A model generated the notes under the pieces. The model saw nothing but the letters and a program-made list of their open reading frames with translations. It was not told where the DNA came from and did not search any database. Below are positions 47,176 to 56,357 of a stretch of DNA of 64,000 nucleotides, in pieces (position 1 is the stretch's first letter; the number at the start of each line of letters is the position of its first letter). Source of the stretch: Rhodopseudomonas telluris (GTDB lineage: Bacteria > Pseudomonadota > Alphaproteobacteria > Rhizobiales > Xanthobacteraceae); contig NZ_JBHLWM010000006.1 of assembly GCF_042432815.1 (NCBI RefSeq), forward strand, positions 1-64,000, given 5' to 3'. A program made the position numbers and the translations under genes.

Positions 47176-47979
47176 TCAATTCACCTTCAGGGTCAGCCCG
47201 CCGTCCACCACCAGTTCGATCCCGGTGACGTATTTCGACTCGTCGCTGGCGAGAAACAGCGCCGCGTTGGCGACGTCCCAGGCTTCGCCCATGTGGCCCA
47301 TCGGGACCTGCGCGTCGCGGGCGCGCCACATCGCGTCGACGTCGCCGCCCGCGTAGCTCGCGGCGAGGCCGGCGGAGTGCGCGACCATCGGGGTCTTCAT
47401 CAGGCCCGGCAGGATCGCGTTCACGCGGATGTGGTCCTTGGCGTATTCGACCGCGGTGGTCCGTGTCATCGCATTCATCGCGGCTTTCGACGCCGCGTAG
47501 GTGACGTAGGAAATGCCGAGATGCCGGATCGAGGCGATCGACGAAATGTTGACGATCGAGCCGCCGCCCTGCTGTTGCATGATCGGGATCACATGCTTCA
47601 TGGCGAGGAACGCGCTCTTGAGATTGACGGCGAACACGCGGTCCCACTCGGCCTCGGAGACTTCGACGACGCCGCCGGTCTCGGCGATGCCGACATTGTT
47701 GTCGAGCACGTCGATCCGGCCATAGGCCTCCATGCAGGCCTTGACCATCGCCTCGACATCCGCGACGCGCGATACGTCGGCCGCGAAGGCGACGGCGCGG
47801 CCACCGGTGCCGGTGATCAGGCTCGCGGTTTCCTCCGCGGCCTCGGCGTTGCGATCGACGCAGAACACCTGCGCGCCCTCGCGTGCGAACGTCACCGCCG
47901 TCGCCTTGCCGTTGCCCCAGCCCGGTCCGATCGAACCGGCCCCGACCACCAGCGCCGTCTTGCCTTGCAGTCGCGGCAT
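47176..47979 (-). CDS. Short-chain dehydrogenase/reductase
   Basis: 267 residues of the classical SDR family. The NAD(P) loop is GAGSIGPGW (13-21), longer and different from the usual TGxxxGIG. The NNVG motif is at 94-97 in place of NNAG. Catalytic Ser lies in NISSIAS (about 146-148), and Tyr-Lys is Y161-x3-K165 in TYAASKA. D42 after the second strand (FCVDRN) favours NAD over NADP. Substrate unknown. It lies alone between two copies of one repeat family. Confidence 0.9.
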   Translation of the reverse strand: MPRLQGKTALVVGAGSIGPGWGNGKATAVTFAREGAQVFCVDRNAEAAEETASLITGTGGRAVAFAADVSRVADVEAMVKACMEAYGRIDVLDNNVGIAETGGVVEVSEAEWDRVFAVNLKSAFLAMKHVIPIMQQQGGGSIVNISSIASIRHLGISYVTYAASKAAMNAMTRTTAVEYAKDHIRVNAILPGLMKTPMVAHSAGLAASYAGGDVDAMWRARDAQVPMGHMGEAWDVANAALFLASDESKYVTGIELVVDGGLTLKVN

Positions 47980-48057
47980 GCGTGTCTCTCTCGTCGTTGC
48001 GTGTCGGAAAGCCTTGTAGCCCGGATGCAGCGAAGCGCAATCCGGGATGCGTTCCGT

Positions 48058-48164
48058 TCCTCATCCTGAGGAGCGCGCTCTTGCGCGCGTCTCGAAGGAT
48101 GAGGGTGGCATAGCCGTGCAGCCTCTTGGTTCGAGACGGCGCTTCGCGCCTCCTCACTACGAGG
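48058..48164. repeat. Dispersed inverted repeat, CTCATCCTGAGGAGC type
   Basis: CTCATCCTGAGGAGCGCGCTCTTGCGCGCGTCTCGAAGGATGAGG-type left half; CTCTTGGTTCGAGACGGCGC..GCCTCCTCACTACGAGG right half. Together with 47015 it brackets the SDR gene. Confidence 0.88.
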
Positions 48165-48192
48165 GATCAGACACCTCGTAACGCGGCATCAA

Positions 48193-48564
48193 TTACTCGC
48201 ACGCGCTGACCGTCGTGGGCTCGGCGCCGAGCTTGTGCCCGACGATCTCCGACAACGTCCGACAGGCGCCGTCGGCACATAGTCGCCACTCACCCGCCAT
48301 GCCCGAATTGCCGAGGATAAGTTCGCGCTGCGGGGCGCGGTGCGGCGACCATTGAAACCACCCGTCCCTCAGCCGCGCGTCCGGCGGCGGCTCCATGCCG
48401 GCCCCGCTGCCTTTGACGCGGGCCTGCACCAGTTCGAGTCCCTGCGGGGTGACGCGCCAGTCCTCTTGCCACTCCACCTTCTCGATCGAATGCGTCCACG
48501 CCAGCGTGAAAGCCGCGAGCGCCAGCGTCTTGACGACGCCCGCGGACACGACGCAAAGGCTCAT
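48193..48564 (-). CDS. DUF1850 family protein, TRAP-associated
   Basis: 123 residues. A signal/anchor segment (about 8-24) is followed by the DUF1850 pattern (FTLAWTHSIEKVEWQEDWRV, then HRAPQRELILGNSG and a C-terminal CADGACRTL). DUF1850 proteins are nearly always encoded beside TAXI-type TRAP transporters, as here. They are thought to be accessory proteins, but no function is proven. The start lies 24 bp after the permease stop, so the gene is part of the same operon. Confidence 0.85.
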   Translation of the reverse strand: MSLCVVSAGVVKTLALAAFTLAWTHSIEKVEWQEDWRVTPQGLELVQARVKGSGAGMEPPPDARLRDGWFQWSPHRAPQRELILGNSGMAGEWRLCADGACRTLSEIVGHKLGAEPTTVSACE

Positions 48565-48588
48565 TGTGCAAGCCTCACCGCGCGTGCC

Positions 48589-50706
48589 TTACGCCGTCGC
48601 CACCGCGTCGCGCGGCGGGCGCTGCCGCCATTGCCAGGCGACGATCAGCGCGGTGACGATGAAGCCGACATAGTCGCTGTAGGGGAATTCACCGAGCAGG
48701 CAGATCGCCGCCGCGAAGGCGACGAGACGTTCGAGCAGATTCATCCGCGTGTACAGGAAGCCGATCGCCACCATGCCGAACAGCGCGATTGCGATCAGCG
48801 CCTTGACGGTGGCGTAGGCGACGGCGCCGTAGAAGCCGAGCTCGGCCGCCATCGGATCGCCGGGCTGCAGCATCAGGGCCGGCGAGTACACGGCGATGAA
48901 CGGGATGACGTAGCCGGCCAGCGCGATCCTCATCGCCTCCCAGCCGATCTTGTCGGGGTTCTCGCGGGCGATCGGTGCCGCCGCGAGTGCCGCCAGCGCC
49001 ACCGGTGGCGAGAGATCCGCCATGATGCCGTAGTAGAACGCGAACATGTGGCTGACGATCAGCGGCACGCCGAGCTTGGCGAGCGCCGGCGCCGCGAGCG
49101 CCGCGGTGATGATGTAGGTCGGGATCGTCGGGATGCCGGTGCCGAGCAGGATCGACAGCAGCATCGTCATGATCAGCGCCAGGAACAGGCTCTTTTCACC
49201 CAGGCCGATCACCCAGCTGCCGAACACCGTGCCGACGCCGGTCTGGGTCATCATGCCGATGATGGTGCCGACGATCGCGCAAGCCATGCCGACGGTCAGC
49301 GCCGACTTGGCGCTGTCGGCCAGCGAGTCACGACACGCCGCCAGCGTCGCACGCCCGCCGCGGGTCAGCGCCGTGATAGCGATCAGCCCGGCGACAACCA
49401 GAATGATCCGCATGATGTCGAGCCCGTTGCGCGACACGGCGCCGACCACCAGCGCCAGCCCGATCCAGAACACGTAGCGCAGCACCGGCTTGGAGAAGCC
49501 GTGCACGATGCTGGCGCCGAGGATCAGCGCCACCGTCAGCGCCAGGCCCATCGAGCCGGCGTAGAGCGGCGTGAAACCCTCGAACAGCATGAACACCAGC
49601 GCCGCGAGCGGCAGGATCAGGTACCAGCGCTCGACGGCCGCCTTCCAGGCGCTCGGGATCTCGGACGCCTTCATGCCGACCAGGCCGTGCTTGCCGGCCT
49701 CGAGATGCACCATCCAGAACGCCGAGGCGAAATACAGCATCGCCGGGATCACCGCAGCCTTGACGATCACCGAGTAATCGACGCCGAGCGTCTCGGCCAT
49801 GATGAAAGCGACCGCGCCCATCACCGGCGGCATGATCTGCCCGCCCATCGAGGCGGTGGCCTCGACGCCGGCCGCGAAGGCCCGGCGATAGCCGAACTTG
49901 ATCATCAGCGGAATGGTGAACTGGCCGACGGTGACCACATTGGCGACGCCGGAGCCGGAGATCGTGCCCATCATGCCCGAGGCGAACACTGCGACCTTGG
50001 CCGGGCCGCCGCGGCTGCGGCCGAACAGGCCGAGCGAGACGTCGGTGAACAGCTGGATCATGCCGGCGCGCTCCAGAAACGAGCCGAACAGAATGAACAG
50101 GAAGATGTAGGTCGCCGACACGTAGATCGGCACGCCGTAGAAGCCTTCGGTGCCGAACGACAGATGGGTGACGATCTGGTCGAAGTCGTAGCCGCGATGG
50201 TTGAACGGCGCCGGCAGATACTGGCCGAAGAACCAGTACAGCAGACAGACGCCGCACATGATCGGCAGCGCCGGGCCCATCAGCCGCCGCGTGCCCTCGA
50301 AGATCAGCACCGCCAGCAGCGTGCCGACCGCGAGATCGAGATGCGTCGGATCGCCGTCGCGCTGGATCAGGTCCGCGTAGAAGATCCACTGGTACAGCCC
50401 GCACAGAAAGCCGAGCGCGCCGATGATCCAGGCGACCGCGCGGCCGAAATCGGTGCGCGCGGTGAAGTTGCCGATCAGGCCGAAGGTCAAGAGGATCAGA
50501 AAGCCGACATGGACGCTGCGTACCACCTGGCTCGGCAGCACGTTCCAGGCCGCGATGACCAGCTGGAACACCGCGAAGGCGATCGCCACCGCATAGGCCA
50601 GATGCCGCCAGCCACGCGGCCCGAACCCCGCCGGAAAGCCGTGCTCGAAATTGTCGAACTCGACTTTGACGGCTCCGGGAGCCTGTTCGATCGGAGCGGG
50701 CTGCAT
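48589..50706 (-). CDS. TRAP transporter fused permease (4TM + 12TM)
   Basis: 705 residues in a single chain combining the small DctQ-like and large DctM-like membrane parts, as in TAXI-associated TRAP systems. About 16 or more TM helices are present, and conserved stretches include GSFLERAGMIQLFTDVSLGLFG (about 182-203) and GGQIMPPVMGAVAFIMAET (about 282-300). It is a Na+-driven secondary importer working with the periplasmic receptor encoded next door (50872). Substrate unknown; TAXI systems often carry dicarboxylates or amino acids. Confidence 0.93.
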   Translation of the reverse strand: MQPAPIEQAPGAVKVEFDNFEHGFPAGFGPRGWRHLAYAVAIAFAVFQLVIAAWNVLPSQVVRSVHVGFLILLTFGLIGNFTARTDFGRAVAWIIGALGFLCGLYQWIFYADLIQRDGDPTHLDLAVGTLLAVLIFEGTRRLMGPALPIMCGVCLLYWFFGQYLPAPFNHRGYDFDQIVTHLSFGTEGFYGVPIYVSATYIFLFILFGSFLERAGMIQLFTDVSLGLFGRSRGGPAKVAVFASGMMGTISGSGVANVVTVGQFTIPLMIKFGYRRAFAAGVEATASMGGQIMPPVMGAVAFIMAETLGVDYSVIVKAAVIPAMLYFASAFWMVHLEAGKHGLVGMKASEIPSAWKAAVERWYLILPLAALVFMLFEGFTPLYAGSMGLALTVALILGASIVHGFSKPVLRYVFWIGLALVVGAVSRNGLDIMRIILVVAGLIAITALTRGGRATLAACRDSLADSAKSALTVGMACAIVGTIIGMMTQTGVGTVFGSWVIGLGEKSLFLALIMTMLLSILLGTGIPTIPTYIITAALAAPALAKLGVPLIVSHMFAFYYGIMADLSPPVALAALAAAPIARENPDKIGWEAMRIALAGYVIPFIAVYSPALMLQPGDPMAAELGFYGAVAYATVKALIAIALFGMVAIGFLYTRMNLLERLVAFAAAICLLGEFPYSDYVGFIVTALIVAWQWRQRPPRDAVATA

Positions 50707-50779
50707 CTGAACCGTGTCCCCTCGGTGGCGTTCTTGGAGCCTTCAACCGCGCAGGTTTTGGCCGATTGGCATCTTATCT

Positions 50780-50859
50780 GTCATTGCGAGCAAAGCGAAG
50801 CAATCCAGGCTCGGTGCCCTGAGCTGGATTGCTTGGTCGCTTCGCTCCTCGCAATGACG
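50780..50859. repeat. Dispersed inverted repeat, GTCATTGCGAG type (short form)
   Basis: GTCATTGCGAGCAAAGCGAAGCAATCCAG at the left and CTGGATTGCTTGGTCGCTTCGC..CTCGCAATGACG at the right, with only a short centre. A shortened member of the 27327 family, between permease and receptor genes of the TRAP operon. Confidence 0.88.
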
Positions 50860-50871
50860 ACAGGCGATCGC

Positions 50872-51816
50872 TTACTTCAGCATGCCCTTTTCCTTGAAGT
50901 AGCGCTCGGCGCCCGGATGCAGCGGAACCGGGCTGCCGGTCGCCGCGGTCTCCAGCTTGATCTCGCGGCCGGCGGCGTGGGAGCTCGCCAGCTCGGGCAG
51001 GTTCTCGTAGATCAGCTTGGTCATCTGATAGGCGAGATCGTCCGACACCGCGGTCGAGGTCACCAGATAGTTGACCACCGCGGCGGTCGGAACGTCCTGC
51101 TCCTGGCCCGTATAGGTCTTGGCCGGAATCGTCGCCGCGATGAACGGCGGGCCGATCTTGTCGACGACCTCCTTGGGCACGGCCACGACGTTGATCGCCG
51201 ACGAGTTCGACAGGTCCTTCAGCGAGGCGACGCCGAGGCCGGCGGACTGCAGCGTAGCGGCGAGCTGACGGTTCTTCATCAGGTCGACCGACTCGGCGAA
51301 CGGCAGATACTCGACCTTGCCGAGATCCTTGTAGTCCATGCCGGCGGCCTTGAGGATCGCGCGCGAATTCAGCTCGGTGCCGGATTTCGGCGCGCCGACC
51401 GACAGGCTCTTGCCCTTCAGGTCGGCCAGCGTCTTGATCCCACTCTCGGAGGTCGCGACGATCTGGATGTAGTTCGGATAGACCGCGCCGATCACCCGCA
51501 GCTTGTCGAGCTTGGCCTTGAAGCCGGCTTCGGCGTCGCCTTCCCAGGCCGCTTTCAGGGAATCGCCCAGCGTGAATGCGATCTCGCCACGGCCCTGCTG
51601 CAGCAGGTTCAGATTCTCGACCGAGGCCTTTGTGGCCTGCACCTGCGCTTTGATGTTGGGGATCTTCTCGCCGTAGATCTTCGAGATCGCGACGCCGAGC
51701 GGGTAATACACGCCCGAGGTACCGCCGGTCAGCACGTTGATGAACTGCTGCGCGTGGGCCTGCGGAGCTACAACCACCGACGCGACTGCAGCCAAGGCGA
51801 ACAATCTGGCCTTCAT
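50872..51816 (-). CDS. TAXI-family TRAP solute receptor
   Basis: 314 residues. A signal peptide (about 1-22, ending AHAQ) is followed by the TAXI receptor opening FINVLTGGTSGVYYPLG (about 24-40) and the two-lobe type II binding fold. Conserved LRVIGAVYPNYIQIVA and LSVGAPKSGTELNSR segments are also present. It binds the substrate in the periplasm for the fused permease at 48589. A dispersed repeat lies between the two genes, so co-transcription passes through it. Confidence 0.94.
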   Translation of the reverse strand: MKARLFALAAVASVVVAPQAHAQQFINVLTGGTSGVYYPLGVAISKIYGEKIPNIKAQVQATKASVENLNLLQQGRGEIAFTLGDSLKAAWEGDAEAGFKAKLDKLRVIGAVYPNYIQIVATSESGIKTLADLKGKSLSVGAPKSGTELNSRAILKAAGMDYKDLGKVEYLPFAESVDLMKNRQLAATLQSAGLGVASLKDLSNSSAINVVAVPKEVVDKIGPPFIAATIPAKTYTGQEQDVPTAAVVNYLVTSTAVSDDLAYQMTKLIYENLPELASSHAAGREIKLETAATGSPVPLHPGAERYFKEKGMLK

Positions 51817-51972
51817 GAACGATTTTCTCCCCTGAGTTGCTTAGTCGGGAAACTGAACGTGCAAAACGCTGCGGTCAACCCGTCAAATCAGCAATAACAG
51901 AGCCGAGTGCGGAACCAGCCCGCGGCTTTGCGGGTTGGCGGGCGTACTTTTCGCTGCACCCCAGAGGTTCGT

Positions 51973-53253
51973 GTGTCTCCTGAACAGAAGCCCGACCTCA
52001 ACCGGTCGCTCGATGCCCTTAACTTCTTTCTCGCCGACGTCCGCGACGGGCTCGGGCCCTATCTGGCGATCTATCTGCTGGCCGTGCAGAACTGGAACGA
52101 GGCCTCGATCGGCCTGGTGATGTCGATCGCCGCCGCCGCCGGCATTCTGGCGCAAACTCCGGCCGGCGCGCTGATCGACCGCTCGACCGCCAAGCGCGGC
52201 CTGATGGTTGCCGCCGCCGTGGTCGTCACTCTCTCGTCGATCACGTTGCCTCTGTTGCACAGCTTCGAACTGGTTGCCGCCACCCAGGCGCTCGCGGGAG
52301 CGGCCGGCGCGATCTTCGCGCCCGCGGTGGCGGCGGTGACGCTCGGCATCGTCGGGCCGCGCGCCTTCGCGCGGCGCACCGGCCGCAACGAGGCCTTCAA
52401 TCACGCCGGCAACGCGACCGCTGCCTTGCTGGCGGGCGCATCGGCTTACTTCTTCGGTCCGGTGGTGGTGTTCTGGCTGATGGCCGCGATGGCCGTCGCC
52501 AGCATCTTCGCGACGCTGTCGATCCCAGCCGCGGCGATCGACGATCATGTGGCCCGCGGCCTCGACGCAGACGCTCCCGGCGCCGACGCACCGGCGGGGA
52601 GCCACCACGATCAGCCGTCGGGCTTCAAGGTGCTGCTGACCTGCCGGCCGCTACTGATCTTCGCCGGCGCCACCGTGCTGTTTCACTTCGCCAACGCGGC
52701 GATGCTGCCGCTGGTCGGGCAGAAGCTGGCGCTGGTGAACAAGAACCTCGGCACCACGCTGATGTCGGTGTGCATCGTCGCCGCCCAGATGGTGATGGTG
52801 CCGGTGGCCGCGCTGGTCGGCCACAAGGCCGACGTCTGGGGCCGCAAGCCGATCTTCGCGGTGGCGCTCGGCGTGCTGGCGCTGCGGGGCGCGCTGTATC
52901 CGTTGTCGGACAATCCATATTGGCTGGTCGGCGTGCAACTGCTCGATGGCGTCGGCGCCGGCATTTTCGGCGCGCTGTTTCCGCTGGTGGTGGCCGACCT
53001 CACCCGCGGCACCGGCCACTTCAACGTCAGCCAGGGCGCGATCGCGACTGCGGCGGGTCTGGGTGGTGCGTTGTCGACCGGCGTCGCCGGACTGATCGTG
53101 GTGTCGGCCGGCTACAGCGCGGCATTCCTCACGCTCGCGGCGATTGCGGCGGCGGGCCTCGCGCTGTTCCTGCTGCTGATGCCGGAAACGCGGCCGGGCG
53201 CAGAACAGCCGGCTCCGCCGCCGACGCTGGCCCCGACGGCGCCCGCCGCGTAG
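51973..53253 (+). CDS. Major facilitator superfamily transporter
   Basis: 426 residues from a GTG at 51973 with AGAGG at 5-6 base spacing; an upstream GTG at 51907 is less well supported. About 12 TM helices are predicted. The opening reads LNRSLDALNFFLADVRDGLGPYLAIYL, and the loop 2-3 motif DRSTAKRG resembles the MFS GxxxDRxGRR pattern. This subgroup (MFS carriers with the ADVRDGLGP opening) is common in Rhizobiales; substrate unknown. It is divergent from the TRAP receptor gene. Confidence 0.9.
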   Translation: MSPEQKPDLNRSLDALNFFLADVRDGLGPYLAIYLLAVQNWNEASIGLVMSIAAAAGILAQTPAGALIDRSTAKRGLMVAAAVVVTLSSITLPLLHSFELVAATQALAGAAGAIFAPAVAAVTLGIVGPRAFARRTGRNEAFNHAGNATAALLAGASAYFFGPVVVFWLMAAMAVASIFATLSIPAAAIDDHVARGLDADAPGADAPAGSHHDQPSGFKVLLTCRPLLIFAGATVLFHFANAAMLPLVGQKLALVNKNLGTTLMSVCIVAAQMVMVPVAALVGHKADVWGRKPIFAVALGVLALRGALYPLSDNPYWLVGVQLLDGVGAGIFGALFPLVVADLTRGTGHFNVSQGAIATAAGLGGALSTGVAGLIVVSAGYSAAFLTLAAIAAAGLALFLLLMPETRPGAEQPAPPPTLAPTAPAA

Positions 53254-53353
53254 GCTGTCGCGGCGGCTTCACGAAGCCGCGCTAGACTCGGATATTGCCA
53301 TCATCGTCGTTCTCGTCGCGGCCCTGCTTTGCCCGGCCGGATCGGATTCACCC

Positions 53354-54958
53354 ATGCGCCCCTTCTCCAAACCTGTATCGCTCGACCGCCGCACGCTGCT
53401 GCGCGGCGCAATCGGCGCCGGCCTGATCGGCGCACTGCCGGCGCGCGCCACCGAGCCGTCGCGTGTCGTGTTCAAATCCGATCCGTTCACGCTCGGAGTT
53501 GCCTCCGGCGATCCGGCGCCGGACGGCTTCGTGCTGTGGACCCGGCTCACGCCGGAGCCGCTGAAGGCGCGCGGCGGCATGTCGAGCCAGCCGGTCGAGG
53601 TCACGATCGAGATCGCCGACGATCCGGCGATGACGAAGATTGTCCGCACCACCACCGAGACCGCACGCCTCGAACTCGCTCACTCGGTCCATGCCGAGAT
53701 CGACGGCCTCGCCCCCGGCCGCGATTACTTCTATCGTTTCCGCGCCGGCGACGCCGAGAGTCCGATCGGCCGCGCACGCACGCTGCCCGCCCCCGGCGAT
53801 ACGCCCGCGCAGATCCGTTTCGCATCCGCCGGCTGCCAGCGCTGGGAGGACGGCTACTACACGGCGTGGCGCGCGATCGCCGACGACAAGCTCGATTTCG
53901 TCTTCCACTATGGCGACTACATCTACGAATACGCCCACACCGAGGTGACCGGCCGCGACAAGCAGCCGGCCCCGCGCACCATGCCGGCGGATTTCCCGGC
54001 CTGCTTCACGCTGACCGATTATCGCCGCCGCTACGCGCTGTACAAGACCGACGCCGACCTGCAGGCCGCGCACGCCTCCTGCCCGTTCCTGCCGAGCTTC
54101 GACGACCACGAGATCGCCAACAACTGGGCCGCCGACAGCGACCCGAAGCACACGCCGGCCGATGCCTTTCTGTTTCGCCGCGCGATGGCGCTGCAAGCAT
54201 GGTACGAGCACATGCCGGTGCGGCGTGCCCAGCTTCCGCGTGGGCCGGACGTGCGCGCCTATCGGGGCTTCCGCTACGGATCGCTGATCGACGTCGCGGT
54301 GCTGGATACACGCCAGTATCGATCGCGCCAGCCGTGCGGCGATGGTTTCCTCGCTGGCTGTGCCGAAGCCGATGAGGAGGGGCGCACCATGCTGGGCGCC
54401 GCGCAGGAACAGTGGCTCGCCGAGCGGCTGAAGCAGAGCCCGGCGACCTGGCAGGTACTCGCCCAGCAGGTGCTGTTCGCGCAGTTCGACTGGCGTGGAT
54501 TTCCGTTCGTCAAGGAGACCGAGGCGCCGATCGTCGACGTCGACACCTGGAACGGCGCCACCGCCGGCCGCGCGCGCGTGACGGCAATGCTGGAGGCGGC
54601 GAAGATCGCCAACCCGGTGGTGCTGACCGGCGACCTGCACCGGGCGCTTGCGCTGGAGCTGCGCCGCGACTGGCGCGATCCGGCCTCGCCGTGCATCGGC
54701 GTTGAGTTCCTGGCGACGTCCATCTCGTCGGTCGGCGACGGGCCGGCGACCGATAAGGACCGGGCCACGATGATGCGCAACAATCCGCATCTGAAGTTCT
54801 TCAGCGACCAGCGCGGCTACACGCGCCACGTGGTGACGCCGGCACAGTGGCAGGCCGATTACCGCGCCGTCGACAGTACCGCGACGCCCGGCCAGCCAGT
54901 CCGGACCGCGCAGACCCTGGTGGTCGAGGCCGGCCGGCCGGGACTGATACCCCGATAA
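53354..54958 (+). CDS. phoD: PhoD-type alkaline phosphatase/phosphodiesterase
   Basis: 534 residues. A twin-arginine leader (LDRRTLLRGAIGAGLIG, about 10-26) precedes an N-terminal Fn3-like domain (about 38-145). The PhoD metallophosphatase domain follows, with metal-site motifs FASAGCQRW, FHYGDYIYEY, FDDHEIANN and VLTGDLHRAL. The family uses Ca and Fe to release phosphate from phosphoesters outside the cytoplasm. No Pho box was identified upstream. Confidence 0.94.
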   Translation: MRPFSKPVSLDRRTLLRGAIGAGLIGALPARATEPSRVVFKSDPFTLGVASGDPAPDGFVLWTRLTPEPLKARGGMSSQPVEVTIEIADDPAMTKIVRTTTETARLELAHSVHAEIDGLAPGRDYFYRFRAGDAESPIGRARTLPAPGDTPAQIRFASAGCQRWEDGYYTAWRAIADDKLDFVFHYGDYIYEYAHTEVTGRDKQPAPRTMPADFPACFTLTDYRRRYALYKTDADLQAAHASCPFLPSFDDHEIANNWAADSDPKHTPADAFLFRRAMALQAWYEHMPVRRAQLPRGPDVRAYRGFRYGSLIDVAVLDTRQYRSRQPCGDGFLAGCAEADEEGRTMLGAAQEQWLAERLKQSPATWQVLAQQVLFAQFDWRGFPFVKETEAPIVDVDTWNGATAGRARVTAMLEAAKIANPVVLTGDLHRALALELRRDWRDPASPCIGVEFLATSISSVGDGPATDKDRATMMRNNPHLKFFSDQRGYTRHVVTPAQWQADYRAVDSTATPGQPVRTAQTLVVEAGRPGLIPR

Positions 54959-55069
54959 TCGCGCAGGTCTTGCGCCCGTCCGCCTGCAGACTGGTCACGC
55001 CGCACGTGAGCGCGTAGTCTGCCTCCCGCACCGGCCCAGCAGAGGCCGGGCAACCGGGAGAACGCTCAT

Positions 55070-56077
55070 ATGCCGTCTTCGACTCGTCCGCCGTTCCGTC
55101 CGAGCCGCCGCAGCGTGCTGCGCGGTGTCGCCGCCATCGGCACCATCCCGCTCCTGGCTCATGCGGCGCGCGCCGATACGTGGCCGAGCCGGCCGGTGAA
55201 ATTCGTGGTGCCGTTCGCGGCCGGCGGCACGACCGACATTCTGGCGCGGCTGGTGGCGCAGAAGATGTCGGAGGAATACGGCCAGCAATTCGTCGTGGAA
55301 AACAAGGCCGGCGCCGGCGGCAATATCGCCGCAGAGTTCGTCGCCAAATCGGAGCCCGACGGCTACACCTTCATCGTCGGCACGCCGGGCACCCACGCGA
55401 TCAATCAGTTCGTGTTCAAGACGCTGGCTTATGACCAGGTGAAGGACATCGCGCCGGTGATCATCATCGCGAAGGTGCCGAACCTGTTCTCGGTCACCAA
55501 TTCGCTGCCGGTAAAGAGCGTCGCCGAACTGATCGCTTATGCGAAGTCCAAGCCCGGCGAATTGTTTTACGGCACGCCTGGCCTCGGCTCGACCGCGCAC
55601 GTTTCGACCGAACTGTTCAAGTCGATGGCTGGCGTGCAGATGACGCACGTGCCCTACAAGGGCTCGGCTCCGATGCTGACCGATCTGATCGCCGGCCGCG
55701 TCCATCTCACCATCGACAATCTGCCGGCTTCGCAGCCGCACGCCGATGCCGGCGCGATCCGCGCGATCGCGGTGTCGACGGCGACGCGCTGGCCGCTATT
55801 GCCGGATCTGCCGACGATCGCCGAGGCAGGCGTGCCGGGCTACGACGCTGCCGCCTGGTTCACGATCGGCGCGCCCGCCAAGACCTCGCCGGAGATCATC
55901 ACCAAGCTCAACGCCAGCGTGGAGAAATTCATCAAGACAGAGGACGGCACCGCCCGGCTGCGCAAGCTCGGTGCCGATCCGGTCGGCGGCTCGCCCGCGG
56001 ACATGCAGCGCTACGTTCTCGCCGAGATCGACAAGTGGGGCAAGGTGGCGAAGTTCGCCAAGATCGAGCCACAATAG
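55070..56077 (+). CDS. Bug-family (TctC) periplasmic solute-binding protein
   Basis: 335 residues. A Tat-like leader (PSRRSVLRGVAAIGTIPLLAHAARA) is followed by the Bug receptor fold. The family marks are PVKFVVPFAAGGTTDILARLVAQKM (about 43-67), VENKAGAGGNIAAEFVAKSEPDGYT and THVPYKGSAPMLTDLIAGRVHL. These proteins deliver carboxylates to TctAB permeases. No tctA/tctB genes are nearby, so it is an orphan receptor, as is frequent in this family. Confidence 0.95.
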   Translation: MPSSTRPPFRPSRRSVLRGVAAIGTIPLLAHAARADTWPSRPVKFVVPFAAGGTTDILARLVAQKMSEEYGQQFVVENKAGAGGNIAAEFVAKSEPDGYTFIVGTPGTHAINQFVFKTLAYDQVKDIAPVIIIAKVPNLFSVTNSLPVKSVAELIAYAKSKPGELFYGTPGLGSTAHVSTELFKSMAGVQMTHVPYKGSAPMLTDLIAGRVHLTIDNLPASQPHADAGAIRAIAVSTATRWPLLPDLPTIAEAGVPGYDAAAWFTIGAPAKTSPEIITKLNASVEKFIKTEDGTARLRKLGADPVGGSPADMQRYVLAEIDKWGKVAKFAKIEPQ

Positions 56078-56113
56078 AAGCGCGCGCGATTACACGGCGG
56101 TACCGTCGCCGGC

Positions 56114-56140
56114 ATTGGCGACGACATCTTCGTCGCCAAT
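56114..56140 (+). terminator. Hairpin after Bug receptor gene
   Basis: ATTGGCGACGA and TCGTCGCCAAT pair perfectly (11 bp) around a five-base loop, 37 bases after the stop codon. No U-run follows directly. Confidence 0.5.
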
Positions 56141-56190
56141 GTGCATCTTGGCATGAGCTGGAAAGCACAGCCGCTTTCGCCTGCGCTCGG

Positions 56191-56222
56191 CGTTGTTTTC
56201 GGCATCTTCCGCGAAAACAACG
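56191..56222. promoter_or_regulatory. Perfect 11-bp inverted repeat upstream of EAL gene
   Basis: CGTTGTTTTCG (56191-56201) and CGAAAACAACG (56212-56222) are exact reverse complements around ten bases. On one strand it resembles an intrinsic terminator with internal U-tract; it could also be an operator for the gene at 56358. Confidence 0.45.
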
Positions 56223-56357
56223 CGTTCCGGATCGCTCCGATTTAAATCGCATTCGCTGGTTTAACCCTACCCGGGACTTCATGTGGGTCGCTGAACAATT
56301 CCACAATTCGAACGCGTTCCAACCCGTAAAACTGGTCCGGTAACGGGGGAAGCTACG

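Noticed and set aside
48340..51897. 1185-codon open frame on the plus strand opposite the TRAP genes
   Set aside because: Low-complexity Arg/His/Gln/Asp sequence typical of antisense frames in high-GC DNA; the opposite strand carries permease and receptor genes with clear motifs.
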